Source of the DNA: Pseudochrobactrum kiredjianiae
GTDB taxonomy: Bacteria > Pseudomonadota > Alphaproteobacteria > Rhizobiales > Rhizobiaceae
Direction: 5' to 3'
Length of the DNA: 64,000 nt
Assembly (NCBI RefSeq): GCF_030362795.1
Contig: NZ_JAUCBM010000008.1
Location: forward strand, 1-64,000
The notes below the pieces were generated by a model. It was not told the origin of the DNA. It saw nothing but the letters and a program-made list of their open reading frames with translations, and searched no databases. Shown here one piece after another: positions 1-8,430 of the stretch. Position 1 is the stretch's first letter. Each line of letters opens with the position of its first letter. A program made the translations under genes and the position numbers.

Positions 1-33
1 CCCTTTAATTAAAGGTGTTTGAAAGTGGAATTT
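1..33 (+). repeat. left terminal inverted repeat of the IS3 element
   Basis: Bases 1-33 pair with the reverse complement of 1148-1180. The inner nine bases GTGGAATTT (25-33) are identical and the outer part is imperfect, as is usual for IS3 termini. The first bases of the element may lie upstream of the window. Confidence 0.6.
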
Positions 34-61
34 TCTCTGTTTAATAAACGAGGAGATTTTT

Positions 62-325
62 ATGAAAACGACTAGATTTACCGATCCACAAATCCTTGCA
101 ATCTTACGCCAAGCTGAGGGTGGTGTGTCTGTTCCTGAGCTTTGCCGCGAACACGGCATGAGCAATTCAGCATTTTATAAATGGCGCTCGAAATATGGCG
201 GCATGGATGCCTCGATGGTCAGCCAGATGAAATCTATCGAGGATGAAAACCGTCGGCTAAAGAGAATGTTTGCTGACCTGAGCATGCAAAATGACTTACT
301 GAAAGAAGCTCTTGGAAAAAAGTAA
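62..325 (+). CDS. IS3-family transposase OrfA
   Basis: This 87-residue protein supplies the DNA-binding half of an IS3 transposase. It opens with a Tnp_1 type helix-turn-helix (about residues 8-45, with the pattern [24 protein letters not shown] split over two helices) and continues into a leucine-zipper-like coiled coil (residues 55-85). A strong ribosome site, GAGGAG, lies 7-8 bases before the ATG. The frame ends at a TAA immediately after the slippery heptamer at 316-322, so part of the translation should shift to give the OrfAB fusion. Length is normal for the family. The gene appears intact, so the element could still be active. Confidence 0.9.
   Translation: MKTTRFTDPQILAILRQAEGGVSVPELCREHGMSNSAFYKWRSKYGGMDASMVSQMKSIEDENRRLKRMFADLSMQNDLLKEALGKK
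316..322 (+). other. A_AAA_AAG slippery heptamer for -1 programmed frameshifting
   Basis: The last sense codons of OrfA read A-AAA-AAG directly before its TAA stop. This is the canonical -1 frameshift heptamer of IS3 elements. Slipping one base back opens the frame that continues from 322 into OrfB (349-1149) without a stop. Confidence 0.75.
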
Positions 326-348
326 CGGGGCGCTCGGAGCGTCGAGAT

Positions 349-1149
349 ATGGCCGTGATAGCTGCGAAACGGCCTGATGTCAGTATTGCGTGTGCATGCC
401 GAGCTTTTGAAGTAAGCGAGACCTGTTATCGCTATAGCCCTCTTCTTCGTCATGAGAATGAAGAAATTGCAGATCTTCTGATTGGACTAACGGCAGCTAA
501 AAAGACATGGGGTTTTGGATTGTGCTTTCTTTATCTTCGTAATGTCAAAGGCTATGGCTGGAACCACAAGAGGGTTTATCGTATTTATTGTGAGTTGGAG
601 CTGAACCTTCGAATTAAGCCCCGAAAACGCCTTAAAAGGGATAAACCTGATGCTCTGGTAGTTCCAACAAAACCTAATTTGGTCTGGTCGATGGATTTCA
701 TGGCAGATCAGTTGGCAGACGGCCGGTCATTCCGGCTATTGAATGTACTGGATGATTTTAACCGTGAAGGCTTAGGCATTGAGGTGGATTTCTCTTTGCC
801 AACAGAACGGGTTATTCGAAGTTTGAACCAGATCATCGAATGGCGCGGCAAGCCAGAGACTATACGCGTTGATAATGGCCCGGAATATATCAGTGGTAAA
901 CTTCTGGGGTGGGCTGAAAAACACTCTATTACCATCTTGTATATTCAACCAGGACAGCCTCAGCAAAATGCCTATATTGAACGCTATAACCGGACTGTCA
1001 GGCACGAATGGCTAGACCAATATATCATTGAGACAATTGAAGAAGCGCAAGCCTTCGCGACAGATTGGTTATGGACTTACAACAATGAACGTCCCAATAT
1101 GGGCATAGGCGGAATAACACCCGCGCAGAAACTGAAAATGGCAGCATAA
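349..1149 (+). CDS. IS3-family transposase OrfB (DDE integrase domain)
   Basis: This frame carries the catalytic half of the transposase. An HTH_21-type region (residues 1-90) precedes an rve integrase core. The DDE residues are visible: D in [10 protein letters not shown] (about residue 123), D in RVDNGPEY (about 175) and E in [10 protein letters not shown] (about 211). The open frame extends upstream to 322, in the -1 phase relative to OrfA, so the functional product is probably the OrfAB fusion rather than a protein started at this ATG. No stop or deletion interrupts it. The 266 residues are of usual size. Confidence 0.9.
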   Translation: MAVIAAKRPDVSIACACRAFEVSETCYRYSPLLRHENEEIADLLIGLTAAKKTWGFGLCFLYLRNVKGYGWNHKRVYRIYCELELNLRIKPRKRLKRDKPDALVVPTKPNLVWSMDFMADQLADGRSFRLLNVLDDFNREGLGIEVDFSLPTERVIRSLNQIIEWRGKPETIRVDNGPEYISGKLLGWAEKHSITILYIQPGQPQQNAYIERYNRTVRHEWLDQYIIETIEEAQAFATDWLWTYNNERPNMGIGGITPAQKLKMAA

Positions 1150-1180
1150 ATTCCACGCCAGAACCCCGTTAAAAATGGGG
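1148..1180 (-). repeat. right terminal inverted repeat of the IS3 element
   Basis: It is the partner of bases 1-33 (about 22 of 33 matches, core GTGGAATTT on the minus strand). The run of five G at 1177-1181 lies at the tip, and host sequence resumes by about 1187. Confidence 0.6.
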
Positions 1181-1183
1181 GTA

Positions 1184-1627
1184 TTACCGTTGTATTCCTT
1201 GAGCCAGCATAAATTGCTGTAATTGTGATACCTGATGGCGTAACTGATCGTGGGACAGACGGAAGCTGACACGATCTTCACCGCGGAAGACGAGGGCATC
1301 GTCGCTGCCGGTGCTGCGGAGAAGATTTTCAGCATAGTTGAGCGTGGCATCAGGGAAAAATCGCGCCTGTAGCATATCATTCGCATGAATAAGAATACGC
1401 GTTCCTTTATCGCCGATAATCTCACATTCGTCCCAAAGCAGTGACCAGAACGTTTCGGGATTTTCTACAGACCACTGATGTAGCTGCTGATAAGTTGACA
1501 GTGGTAAATTGCTGATATTTCGTGCTTTTTCGGTGAACTTTGTAAGGCCGGCATCTGCAATGAATTGCACATCTGGCTGCCATAAAGGGGGGGCAACAGT
1601 TTTATCTGATAGAGTAACGTTGCTCAT
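1184..1627 (-). pseudogene. aacS: acetoacetyl-CoA synthetase, 3' part removed by the IS insertion
   Basis: The frame encodes about 147 residues of the N-terminus of acetoacetyl-CoA synthetase, a cytosolic enzyme that activates acetoacetate with ATP and CoA (normally about 650 residues). The ACS-type N-terminal domain is recognisable from PPLWQPD, the W/F-rich stretch around ENPETFWSLLWDE and the pattern FPDATLNYAENLL. Translation should start at the ATG at 1627, which has GGAGGAG about 6 bases upstream; the longer in-frame ORF start at 1675 lacks such a site. Homology stops near GIQ, where the family continues with a GDRV-type motif, and a TAA at 1184-1186 formed at the IS junction ends the frame. 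All of the AMP-binding core is missing, so the fragment cannot be active. Confidence 0.85.
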
Positions 1628-1752
1628 CCAATTCTCCTCCGCACGGCTTGTTTCAGCTTGCATACAAGAAGACAAAGATTATCAGACGAAAGCAAGCAGG
1701 GATTTATAAAATTATGCTCACCCATAAGACGCTATTGGCTCAAATTGGTTGA

Positions 1753-2994
1753 TTACAATCTCTGCAACTCAATAACCTTCCGGCTCACACGTGCTTGTTC
1801 GGCGGCCAGTGCCATAATGTGACTTGTGACAGATTTTTTTGCAGCCGTTTTGATCTCGTGCCCAAAAGGCGCGCGCAGGGCAGCCGCGAAATCTTCCATT
1901 AATCGCAAATCGCCACCCATATGGTCACCGACCAGTGTTTCAATTTGAATTGTAATATTTGGCCGGTCGTCAAAGAATTTAATCACCAAACTGCCGTCTT
2001 CAAAGCAGCCGGTCAGCTCTCCCTCGCTGCCGCCAATGTGAATATGGCGTTCGGTGCGCTTGTTGAAGGCATGAACTTCAAAACTGGCGGTAATATGATT
2101 GGTAAATTCGATGCCGACAATCTGCCGGTCAACCACCGTATTGTCACTGTGATAAACGCAACGACCATAGGGCCCGTTACGGATGGCCTGCGTGCGAGCT
2201 TCAAGACTGGTATCAACGGAAATCATCGATACCGGCCAGCCGGTATGCTCTCCCAGATAAATCCGGCGCGCAGAATAAGGGCATGTCATTTCCACCAGAC
2301 AGCCGTCGAGGCAACGTTCAGCAGAACCCTGCGGGGCATTTTCAGGTGTAAATTGTTTCAAGCTGCCGAAACTGGAAATACGCAATGGCTCTTCATCCGT
2401 TAGCCAGTGCAGAATATCCATGTCATGGCTGCATTTCGCTAATATCAGCGGACTGCCATCCTCTAAGCGCCGGAAGTTGCCGCGCACATAACTGTGCGAG
2501 TGGTGATAATAACCGATATTCTCGGAAGCACGGATACTCTGCACAGTACCGAAAGTCCGGTTCTCAATCAGCTCTTTGATTTTGGCAAAAAACGGTGTGT
2601 AGCGCAGCACATGGCAGATCAACAAAAAGCGCTGGTTGCGTTCAGAGGCGTCTGCCATGCGCTGGCAGGCTTCCACTGTTGAAGCCATCGGTTTTTCCAG
2701 CAGCACGTTGAATTTGCGCTCGAGAGCTGCAACGGCAACAGTTTCATGATCTTTGTCGAGATTGGCAACCACAACTGCATCAATATTTTTGAGTGTATTG
2801 AGCATGGTAATGCTATCTGAAAAGCAGTTCTCCGGTGCAATGCCATGCTTGTTGGCGAAAGCAACAACCGCATCTGGTTTTATATCGCAGACGGCGACAA
2901 ATTTCATGAGATGCGGGTTTTTCAGGGCAATATCGCCATAGGCATTGCCGCGATAACCGGCACCGATAAGAGCAACCTGCGGGATCTGTGTCAT
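1753..2994 (-). CDS. Gfo/Idh/MocA-family oxidoreductase
   Basis: This is a predicted cytosolic NAD(P)-dependent dehydrogenase of about 413 residues. The N-terminal Rossmann fold starts with VALIGAGYRGNAYGD (GxGxxG type), followed by the family's EKP motif in VLLEKPMAST (about residue 100) and a C-terminal alpha/beta domain with KCSHDMDILHW, where the His/Asp pair corresponds to the usual catalytic region. I place the start at the ATG at 2994, because the Rossmann strand begins a few residues later and the longer start would add a meaningless leader; the ribosome site is weak. It is the last complete gene of the nagB-nagA-binding protein run, so an amino-sugar or sugar-derivative substrate is likely. 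The substrate cannot be read from sequence. Confidence 0.85.
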   Translation of the reverse strand: MTQIPQVALIGAGYRGNAYGDIALKNPHLMKFVAVCDIKPDAVVAFANKHGIAPENCFSDSITMLNTLKNIDAVVVANLDKDHETVAVAALERKFNVLLEKPMASTVEACQRMADASERNQRFLLICHVLRYTPFFAKIKELIENRTFGTVQSIRASENIGYYHHSHSYVRGNFRRLEDGSPLILAKCSHDMDILHWLTDEEPLRISSFGSLKQFTPENAPQGSAERCLDGCLVEMTCPYSARRIYLGEHTGWPVSMISVDTSLEARTQAIRNGPYGRCVYHSDNTVVDRQIVGIEFTNHITASFEVHAFNKRTERHIHIGGSEGELTGCFEDGSLVIKFFDDRPNITIQIETLVGDHMGGDLRLMEDFAAALRAPFGHEIKTAAKKSVTSHIMALAAEQARVSRKVIELQRL

Positions 2995-3065
2995 ACTGCT
3001 ATCCGCTTGTAACGGGAAAAAAATGCGGAGCAAAAGCTCCGCAGTCTTGGGTGAAGGGGTAATGG

Positions 3066-4262
3066 TTATGATTTGCGTGCGCCGACCAACTCATCCCACT
3101 TGCGGAAAGCCTGCACCATTTTTTCAGGTCTTAGCGGCAGCTCAATCGGATTATTGGCGATCAGGTCATCATATTCAGGACGACCGAATTGCTTGATAAT
3201 GTCCTGACTATGCTGCGGTGCCATGGAAAGCGGTACATTTTTCACTGCAGGCCCCGGATAGAGCGAGCCTTCATTATAGGCAAAGGCCTGTGCTTCCGGT
3301 GTGAGCAGAAAAGCCATAATATCCAGCGTCACCGCCAAAACATCATCTTTCACGCCTTTTGGAATACACATGAAGAAGGCGTCCGAAACCCAGTGAAAGC
3401 CTTTCAGTGTGGAGATTTTGGCTGTCTCCGGCACAATGCCGACCGCGCGCGGGTTAATGTCCCAGCCGGTGGTGGTCACGATAATATCGCGTGAACCTTC
3501 GCCGAATTCCTTCATCGTTGCGCCGGTACCCGCCGGATAATAGTCGATATAATCGCCGAGTTCTGCGAGATAGTTCCATGTTTTCTCCCAGCCGTTGATC
3601 GGATCGGTCGGGTCTTTATCACCGAGAATATAAGGCAGCCCCATCATGAATGTGCGGGCAGGGCCTGAATTTGTCGGACGGGCATAGAGGAAGCGTCCCG
3701 GATTTTCTTTTGCCCAGGCCAGCAGTTCTTCAGCACTTTCCGGTGCTTTTGCCACACGCTCCGGTGCATATTCAAGCAATGGGCCGGAAGGGTAATAGGT
3801 GACAACCACACCGTAACCGGCACCCTGAATTTTATGCAGGTTCAGGGCTGCGGGTTCGTAATTGGCCTCAATATCAGGGAAAGTTTCGTTAAATTCCGGC
3901 AGGATTTGCATCCATGTATCTTCGACAAGACCGGCTGCGAGACCGTCACTGCCGGTTAGCACAAGATCAATATCAACGCGGTTGCTCTTTTGCTGCACTT
4001 TGAGCTTACCGGCGAGTTCGGTCACCGGTGCTTTCAGAAACACAATACGGGAAACCTTATCCGGATTGCGCTCGGCATATAGTTCAAGCGCAGGCTGAAC
4101 GAGCGACAAAGCCCCGCCGACATCCATCAGCTTCACTTCGACCGGTTTGGTAGGCAGCGGCATTTTGCGGGCAAAACTTAAACCGCTGCCGGCCAGAAAT
4201 GCGGTGGCGGATGCACCTGTAATCAGCACACGGCGGTTCATTCTCAAATCATTGATTTTCAT
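3066..4262 (-). CDS. Tat-exported ABC transporter substrate-binding protein (nag operon copy)
   Basis: This periplasmic binding protein (398 residues) belongs to the PotD-like extracellular solute-binding family. It has a twin-arginine type signal (NRRVLITGASATAFLAGSG, cut near LSFA) and starts at the ATG at 4262, which has GGGGAACAGG before it. It is a close paralogue of the protein at 10466-11650. Long identical stretches include LLAWAKENP, VTTTGWDINPR, FLLTPE and YPGPAVK. It lies 44 bases downstream of nagA with no permease or ATPase gene beside it, while the only complete importer nearby (7590-11650) is on the other side of the ROK gene. It may present an amino sugar to that shared permease; this is inference. 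Confidence 0.88.
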   Translation of the reverse strand: MKINDLRMNRRVLITGASATAFLAGSGLSFARKMPLPTKPVEVKLMDVGGALSLVQPALELYAERNPDKVSRIVFLKAPVTELAGKLKVQQKSNRVDIDLVLTGSDGLAAGLVEDTWMQILPEFNETFPDIEANYEPAALNLHKIQGAGYGVVVTYYPSGPLLEYAPERVAKAPESAEELLAWAKENPGRFLYARPTNSGPARTFMMGLPYILGDKDPTDPINGWEKTWNYLAELGDYIDYYPAGTGATMKEFGEGSRDIIVTTTGWDINPRAVGIVPETAKISTLKGFHWVSDAFFMCIPKGVKDDVLAVTLDIMAFLLTPEAQAFAYNEGSLYPGPAVKNVPLSMAPQHSQDIIKQFGRPEYDDLIANNPIELPLRPEKMVQAFRKWDELVGARKS

Positions 4263-4306
4263 CCTGTTCCCCTTTTTTATTTTTATAGGTTGAGCGGTTT
4301 TGATGC

Positions 4307-5317
4307 TTATGTGTCATGCTCCGGAAAAGCTGCTTTCCGTATAAACAGATCAGATGTCCATTCGATGAAACTCACAGGCTGCTTAATGCCTCGGGCAGTG
4401 AGGGCAGGTGCCAGAAGCGCCTCAACATTACCGGATGCCATGTGCACTGCTTCTTCAAATGAGGTGATGCCCCATGTCACAAGATTGCGTACGGCCTGAT
4501 CGAGACACAGCGTTGAACCGGCGAGACCGGCACCATTCGGATTTCTGACCATGCCATTGTCATGGCGCTCAATCCGCATATCCGCGAAATGATAAAATCC
4601 TGTCTCTGCCGCTGCTGCGGAAACCGCATCGGTTACCAAGACGGAACGTGAAATTCCCTTCGCCCGTATCATTACTTTGAGAGCCAGTGGCGGAATATGA
4701 AATCCGTCGGCAATAAAGCAGGCAATGAGGCGGTCTTCGGCCAGCTGGGCAAAGAGCGGATTATCCAATTTCGGCATATGCTGCGGCAGGCCATTGCCGA
4801 GATGAGTAGAAAGGCTGGCTCCGGCCGAAGTCGCTTGAGCTGCAGTTTCAAAGTTACAATCAGAATGTCCGATGGCTGTGAGAATATTGCGAACCTTCAT
4901 TGCTGCAATGAATTCTCCAGAACCGGACAGTTCCGGTGCCAGTGTCACCAGCAGGATTGGTGTGGGGATCCGTGCCTGCAAATCATCAATCAGGCTGGTA
5001 TATGGTGCTGTCATAACACTAGCCGGATGGCATCCGGCAAAACCCTGTTGCGGATTAAGAAACGGCCCTTCAATATGCAGGCCTAAGCACATCAGACGGC
5101 CAAGTCTGCTATGCTGAATGGCATTATCCAGTGCTTGAATACGCTGTAACAGCACATCCGGTGCAGCAGTGATCAGCGTCGGCAAACAGGCGGTGACACC
5201 TGTCGCGAGCATAGCTTCTAATGCATGGTCGAGTTCAGATGCTGTGAGTTTGCCGGAGTTGAAATCAACACCGGCAAAGCCGTTGACCTGAAGATCAGTT
5301 AAGCCTTTGGTGCGCAT
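4307..5317 (-). CDS. nagA: N-acetylglucosamine-6-phosphate deacetylase, short form
   Basis: This amidohydrolase-superfamily enzyme removes acetate from GlcNAc-6-phosphate in the cytosol. The visible family motifs are DLQVNG at the N-terminus, HIEGPFLN (metal-ligand Glu), AIGHSD (metal-ligand His), STHLGN (second His) and LVTDAVSAA (catalytic Asp). At 336 residues it is shorter than the usual roughly 380: it begins at the TIM barrel and lacks the N-terminal part of the small beta-domain. The start codon lies 19 bases inside the end of nagB, so translational coupling is likely and the short form is probably genuine rather than broken. The next gene is the binding protein at 3066-4262. Confidence 0.9.
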   Translation of the reverse strand: MRTKGLTDLQVNGFAGVDFNSGKLTASELDHALEAMLATGVTACLPTLITAAPDVLLQRIQALDNAIQHSRLGRLMCLGLHIEGPFLNPQQGFAGCHPASVMTAPYTSLIDDLQARIPTPILLVTLAPELSGSGEFIAAMKVRNILTAIGHSDCNFETAAQATSAGASLSTHLGNGLPQHMPKLDNPLFAQLAEDRLIACFIADGFHIPPLALKVMIRAKGISRSVLVTDAVSAAAAETGFYHFADMRIERHDNGMVRNPNGAGLAGSTLCLDQAVRNLVTWGITSFEEAVHMASGNVEALLAPALTARGIKQPVSFIEWTSDLFIRKAAFPEHDT

Positions 5318-6048
5318 GACAGGAGCGATGCTGATTGTGTGTCGAGCAAAGCCATTGTGTTGTTGTGGTTTTGCAGAATTGACGCCGGATGAAGCGGTGT
5401 TACTGATCCTTCGAGGGCGTTTTTAACAGCCTGCGCCTTGCGTTGATCCGGCACGGAAAGAATGATCAGCGACGATTTCATAATCTGTTTAATGCTCATG
5501 GAGATAGCCTGAGCAGGCACATCTTCCAGCGTGGCAAACCAGCCTTCACCCATTTGCTGGCGGCGGCAGGCTTCATCCAGATCAACAATAATATAAGGCT
5601 TGTCAGTTTCGAAATCGGCCGGCGGGTCATTAAAAGCCAGATGACAATTCTCCCCGATACCGGCAAAGCAAACATCAATGGTTTCATCGACGATCAGCTT
5701 GCTGAGCCTGACGGTTTCTGCTTCCGGATTGTCTTCGGCGTTGATTTCGTGGAGTGTCACTTTGCCGCCGAGCGGTTCAACAAAGCGTTCAATCAGATAG
5801 CGGCGGAAGCTGGCCGGATGGCTCTTTTTCATGCCGACATATTCATCGAGATGAAAGGCGGTGACTTTGGACCAGTCAATATCCGGTTCTCGGATCAGCA
5901 CTTCCAGCATTTCAAACTGGCTGGCACCGGTAGCAACAATAATTGAGGCTTTTCCCTTGTTGCGCAATGCCGATCTGATGGCTTCTGCACCCTGTTTGGC
6001 AGCAGCCTCTCCCAATTGCTGTTTCGTGTCAAAAACACGTATTTCCAC
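5299..6048 (-). CDS. nagB: glucosamine-6-phosphate deaminase
   Basis: It converts glucosamine-6-phosphate to fructose-6-phosphate and ammonia, the step after NagA. At 249 residues it has the expected length. Landmarks are the phosphate-loop region [11 protein letters not shown] (residues 38-48), the active-site HLDEYVG (66-72) and [14 protein letters not shown] (130-143). In that last block the position before the catalytic His136 is Cys135, where family members normally have Gly. The start is a GTG at 6048 preceded by GGGGAG at a spacing of six bases; a nearby ATG at 6053 is in another frame. It is the first gene of the operon and is probably controlled by the ROK repressor through the palindrome at 6217-6238. 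Confidence 0.92.
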   Translation of the reverse strand: MEIRVFDTKQQLGEAAAKQGAEAIRSALRNKGKASIIVATGASQFEMLEVLIREPDIDWSKVTAFHLDEYVGMKKSHPASFRRYLIERFVEPLGGKVTLHEINAEDNPEAETVRLSKLIVDETIDVCFAGIGENCHLAFNDPPADFETDKPYIIVDLDEACRRQQMGEGWFATLEDVPAQAISMSIKQIMKSSLIILSVPDQRKAQAVKNALEGSVTPLHPASILQNHNNTMALLDTQSASLLSCAPKA

Positions 6049-6216
6049 GCCATTCTCCCCGTTTTAAAAGACAAAGCATCAGCATTCCCGCGCAAGACGC
6101 AGGCTGCAAAGCTCTGATTGTAAGGCTGTGTGGCTTTGTCGCTTTTTTAAGCTGACACTGACCTCTGCCTCCTCCTGATTAAAAGAATACACCTTCATTT
6201 TAGGCTTGCAAGTTAT

Positions 6217-6238
6217 TTTTGAATAATATTATTCAAAA
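6217..6238. promoter_or_regulatory. perfect 22-bp palindrome, candidate ROK-repressor operator
   Basis: The half-site TTTTGAATAAT is followed directly by its exact reverse complement. It lies 22 bases before the ROK gene start and about 170 bases before nagB, in the only intergenic space between the divergent units. NagC-type ROK regulators bind AT-rich palindromes with TT and AA outer arms, so autoregulation plus control of nagBA is a reasonable inference. Confidence 0.6.
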
Positions 6239-6260
6239 TAATAATATGGGATAAGTTGCT

Positions 6261-7448
6261 ATGCAGAATTTTCAGAATCTCCGCTTTTCCGATGCGCATC
6301 AGCGTGATTGTGCCCGTGTTGTCAGCAGTCTGCTGAAGGCGGACGGGCAGTCCCGCGCCAGCCTTGCGGCTGCGCTTGAACTCACGTCCATGACAACATC
6401 CCGTATTATTGCGGATTTGCTGGATAATGGTTTTGTAACGGAAGACGTGGCGGAAAAGCGCGGACGCGGGCGCCCCGGAACACTCGTACGGCTGAATGCA
6501 CAGCGGATTGGTTTCACCGTTATTAAAATGACCAGCTATCTGGTGGAAGGCGCTTTGCTGGATTTGCAGGGGAATATTATTGTCTCGCAGACAAAGCGTT
6601 TAAGTGCCTCGGCAGATAATCAGCAGATGACGGGTTTTCTGCGGCAAATGATACTGGAGTTACAGGCATCACAACCGGCTATGATGGTGCATGTCGGCAC
6701 AACAATTCTCGTGGCGGGTATTGTCGATGTTAAAAAGCGGGTCTGGTTGATTACATCCCGCTGGCCGCAGGTGCGGGATTTTAATCTCGCTGAAGCCTTA
6801 AACCCTGTTACGCCGTTTGTCTGTTTGTTCCGCCAGCTGGATATCGAGCTGGATGTGCATTTCAAAGCAGAGACTGCGCCGGTCAATACGGCTGCACTGT
6901 TGCATTGGGGCTGGGGGATCGGGCTTGCTTATTGTTCACATAATGTCGCCAGTATTGCCCATCAGGGGCCTTTCGGGGAGATAGGCCACTGGCGCTTTGA
7001 TACATTGCAAGATCGCCCTTGCGGTTGCGGAAACCGAGGTTGTCTGGAAACGGCGGTTGCCTTGCCGGTGCTGTTATCGCAACTCGGGCTGGATGATCTG
7101 ATTAATCAGGGTCAAGAGCAGGATATTGGCGGCTATTTGCAGGATGTATCTCTGGCCGAACATCAGGATATGCAGCTGGCGATCCGTCTTGTGGCGCGGG
7201 CAATGGGAAATATGTGCCGCATTCTTTTTCCGGAAAGAGTGTATCTGACAGGGCCATTCACCTCAAACAAGGCTGTTTTTACTCAGCTATGCAGTCAGTT
7301 TCAGGCAGAAGGGCTGGTTGGTGCTTTAAAATTACCGGATGTGGTTATGGTACAAACCGAAAATCAGGATATTTTGCAAAGCGCTATTCGCCCGCTGATT
7401 GAGAGTGCTCTCGGAAATTTACCTGCAATTGCAGCAGGAGAATTATAG
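6261..7448 (+). CDS. ROK-family transcriptional repressor (NagC-like)
   Basis: This 395-residue regulator has an N-terminal winged helix-turn-helix (about residues 12-75, with ALELTSMTTSRIIADLLDNGFV followed by the wing GRGRPGT) and a C-terminal ROK sugar-kinase-like domain. The structural zinc cluster of ROK proteins is visible as CGCGNRGCLE, preceded by FGEIGHW. The kinase phosphate motif DxGxT is degenerate (HVGTT), as expected of a regulator that binds a sugar phosphate without phosphorylating it. It is divergent from nagB and probably represses the amino-sugar operon, with GlcNAc-6-phosphate or glucosamine-6-phosphate as inducer; the inducer is inferred from NagC. The ribosome site is weak (GGGA before ATG). 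Confidence 0.9.
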   Translation: MQNFQNLRFSDAHQRDCARVVSSLLKADGQSRASLAAALELTSMTTSRIIADLLDNGFVTEDVAEKRGRGRPGTLVRLNAQRIGFTVIKMTSYLVEGALLDLQGNIIVSQTKRLSASADNQQMTGFLRQMILELQASQPAMMVHVGTTILVAGIVDVKKRVWLITSRWPQVRDFNLAEALNPVTPFVCLFRQLDIELDVHFKAETAPVNTAALLHWGWGIGLAYCSHNVASIAHQGPFGEIGHWRFDTLQDRPCGCGNRGCLETAVALPVLLSQLGLDDLINQGQEQDIGGYLQDVSLAEHQDMQLAIRLVARAMGNMCRILFPERVYLTGPFTSNKAVFTQLCSQFQAEGLVGALKLPDVVMVQTENQDILQSAIRPLIESALGNLPAIAAGEL

Positions 7449-7547
7449 CGTATCCCGAAAAGTGTGAAGCGGTTTTCGGATAAGATACGCATTGAAACAA
7501 AGAGTTAGAGCGATTTTACCGATTTAATTTTAACGGGAACCGCTCTA
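7449..7547. repeat. rhizobial-type intergenic palindromic repeat
   Basis: The element consists of two stem-loops. The first has arms GCGTATC...GATACGC enclosing CGAAAA...TTTTCG around GTGTGAAGCGG. The second has arms AGAGCG...CGCTCT. The sequence CCGAAAAGTGTGAAGCGG is familiar as a dispersed intergenic repeat in Hyphomicrobiales genomes. Only one copy is present in this window, so its repetitive nature rests on recognition rather than on what is seen here. Confidence 0.65.
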
Positions 7548-7586
7548 AACCCGCCGACAGATCATGTTATCTGACGGCGGGTTTTT
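7548..7586 (+). terminator. rho-independent terminator after the ROK gene
   Basis: A 15-bp stem with one mismatch (AACCCGCCGACAGAT with ATCTGACGGCGGGTT), a six-base loop and a T run at 7582-7586 form a strong terminator on the plus strand. It separates the ROK gene from the convergent ABC permease that ends at 7590. Confidence 0.85.
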
Positions 7587-7589
7587 GGT

Positions 7590-8429
7590 TCAATTGTTAG
7601 ACTGTTTGGCACGGGCAACAATCTGTGTCGGGTTGACAAAGCGCAGTGCCAGCAACAGCCATACCAGAGTTGTGATCATATAGATCACTGCCATGGCATC
7701 AATAGACTGAACAGAACGCACGCCCGAGGCAAAGACAGAATAATAGAGCGCCACAACAAGGGTCTGGCTGGTTGGTCCGGCGGTGAGGAATGTCAGTTCA
7801 AACATGGCGACTGTGCGTACGAGAACCAGCAGCAATGCAGCCAGAATACCGGGCAGCAGCATCGGCATTAGCACATAGCGAAATAACTGGAATTTGTTTG
7901 CACCGAAGACATGAGCAGCTGCTTCCACTTTTGGGTCAATCTGCTCGATGAACGGGATCATCACCAGAATAACAAAGGGAACGGTCGGCACGAGGTTTGC
8001 AAGTACAACGCCCCAGAATGTTCCCCCGACGCCAGCTTGATACAGCACGGTTGCCAGCGGAATACCGAAGGTGATCGGCGGCACCAACAATGGCAGCAGG
8101 AATAACAACATCACCAGACTGCGCCCGGGGAAATTGCGGCGTGCCATCGCATAAGCGGCCGTGATGCCAAGCAGTCCTGACAGCGCGACAACTGTAAAAA
8201 CGATCTGGAAGGTGACAATCAGCACATCACCGAGTTGAAATTCCCGCCATGCGGTGAAGTACCAGCGTGTTGTCAGTGCTTGCGGTAGCCATGTGCCGAG
8301 CCACCTTGTTGAAAAAGATGACAAAACGACAGTTGCAATCATTGCCAGCAGGTTGATGACAAAAAAGGCAACGATGACCCAGACGGCGGTGATCCATAAT
8401 TTGGATCCGATTGAGGTATCTCTGATCAT
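7590..8429 (-). CDS. ABC transporter permease (PotC-like)
   Basis: This inner-membrane permease of about 279 residues has six predicted helices and the EAA-loop pattern typical of binding-protein-dependent importers (EAAAHVFGANKFQLFRYVLMP, written here in two parts: EAAAHVFGAN and KFQLFRYVLMP). The start is the ATG at 8429 with GGAGGTAAGGG upstream; one base separates it from the stop of the partner permease. It is the last gene of the operon binding protein - ATPase - permease - permease. The substrate is unproven; co-regulation with uxaC/uxuB favours a hexuronate or a related sugar acid, although the architecture resembles polyamine importers. Confidence 0.88.
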   Translation of the reverse strand: MIRDTSIGSKLWITAVWVIVAFFVINLLAMIATVVLSSFSTRWLGTWLPQALTTRWYFTAWREFQLGDVLIVTFQIVFTVVALSGLLGITAAYAMARRNFPGRSLVMLLFLLPLLVPPITFGIPLATVLYQAGVGGTFWGVVLANLVPTVPFVILVMIPFIEQIDPKVEAAAHVFGANKFQLFRYVLMPMLLPGILAALLLVLVRTVAMFELTFLTAGPTSQTLVVALYYSVFASGVRSVQSIDAMAVIYMITTLVWLLLALRFVNPTQIVARAKQSNN

Positions 8430-8430
8430 A

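Larger units (their letters stand above)
1..1186 (+). mobile_element. IS3-family insertion sequence (left tip at or beyond window edge)
   Basis: Two overlapping-phase transposase frames (62-325 and 349-1149) are flanked by imperfect terminal inverted repeats: bases 1-33 match the reverse complement of 1148-1180 at about 22 of 33 positions, including the shared block GTGGAATTT. The right end must lie near 1183-1186, because an acetoacetyl-CoA synthetase frame reading toward the element loses homology there. The extreme left tip and any target-site duplication cannot be seen. The two-ORF layout with a DDE transposase is typical of IS3; the subgroup (perhaps IS407-like) is not settled. Confidence 0.85.

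Noticed and set aside
1184-1627. Treating the acetoacetyl-CoA synthetase fragment as a functional small protein
   Set aside because: It ends at the IS junction and lacks the entire AMP-binding core.
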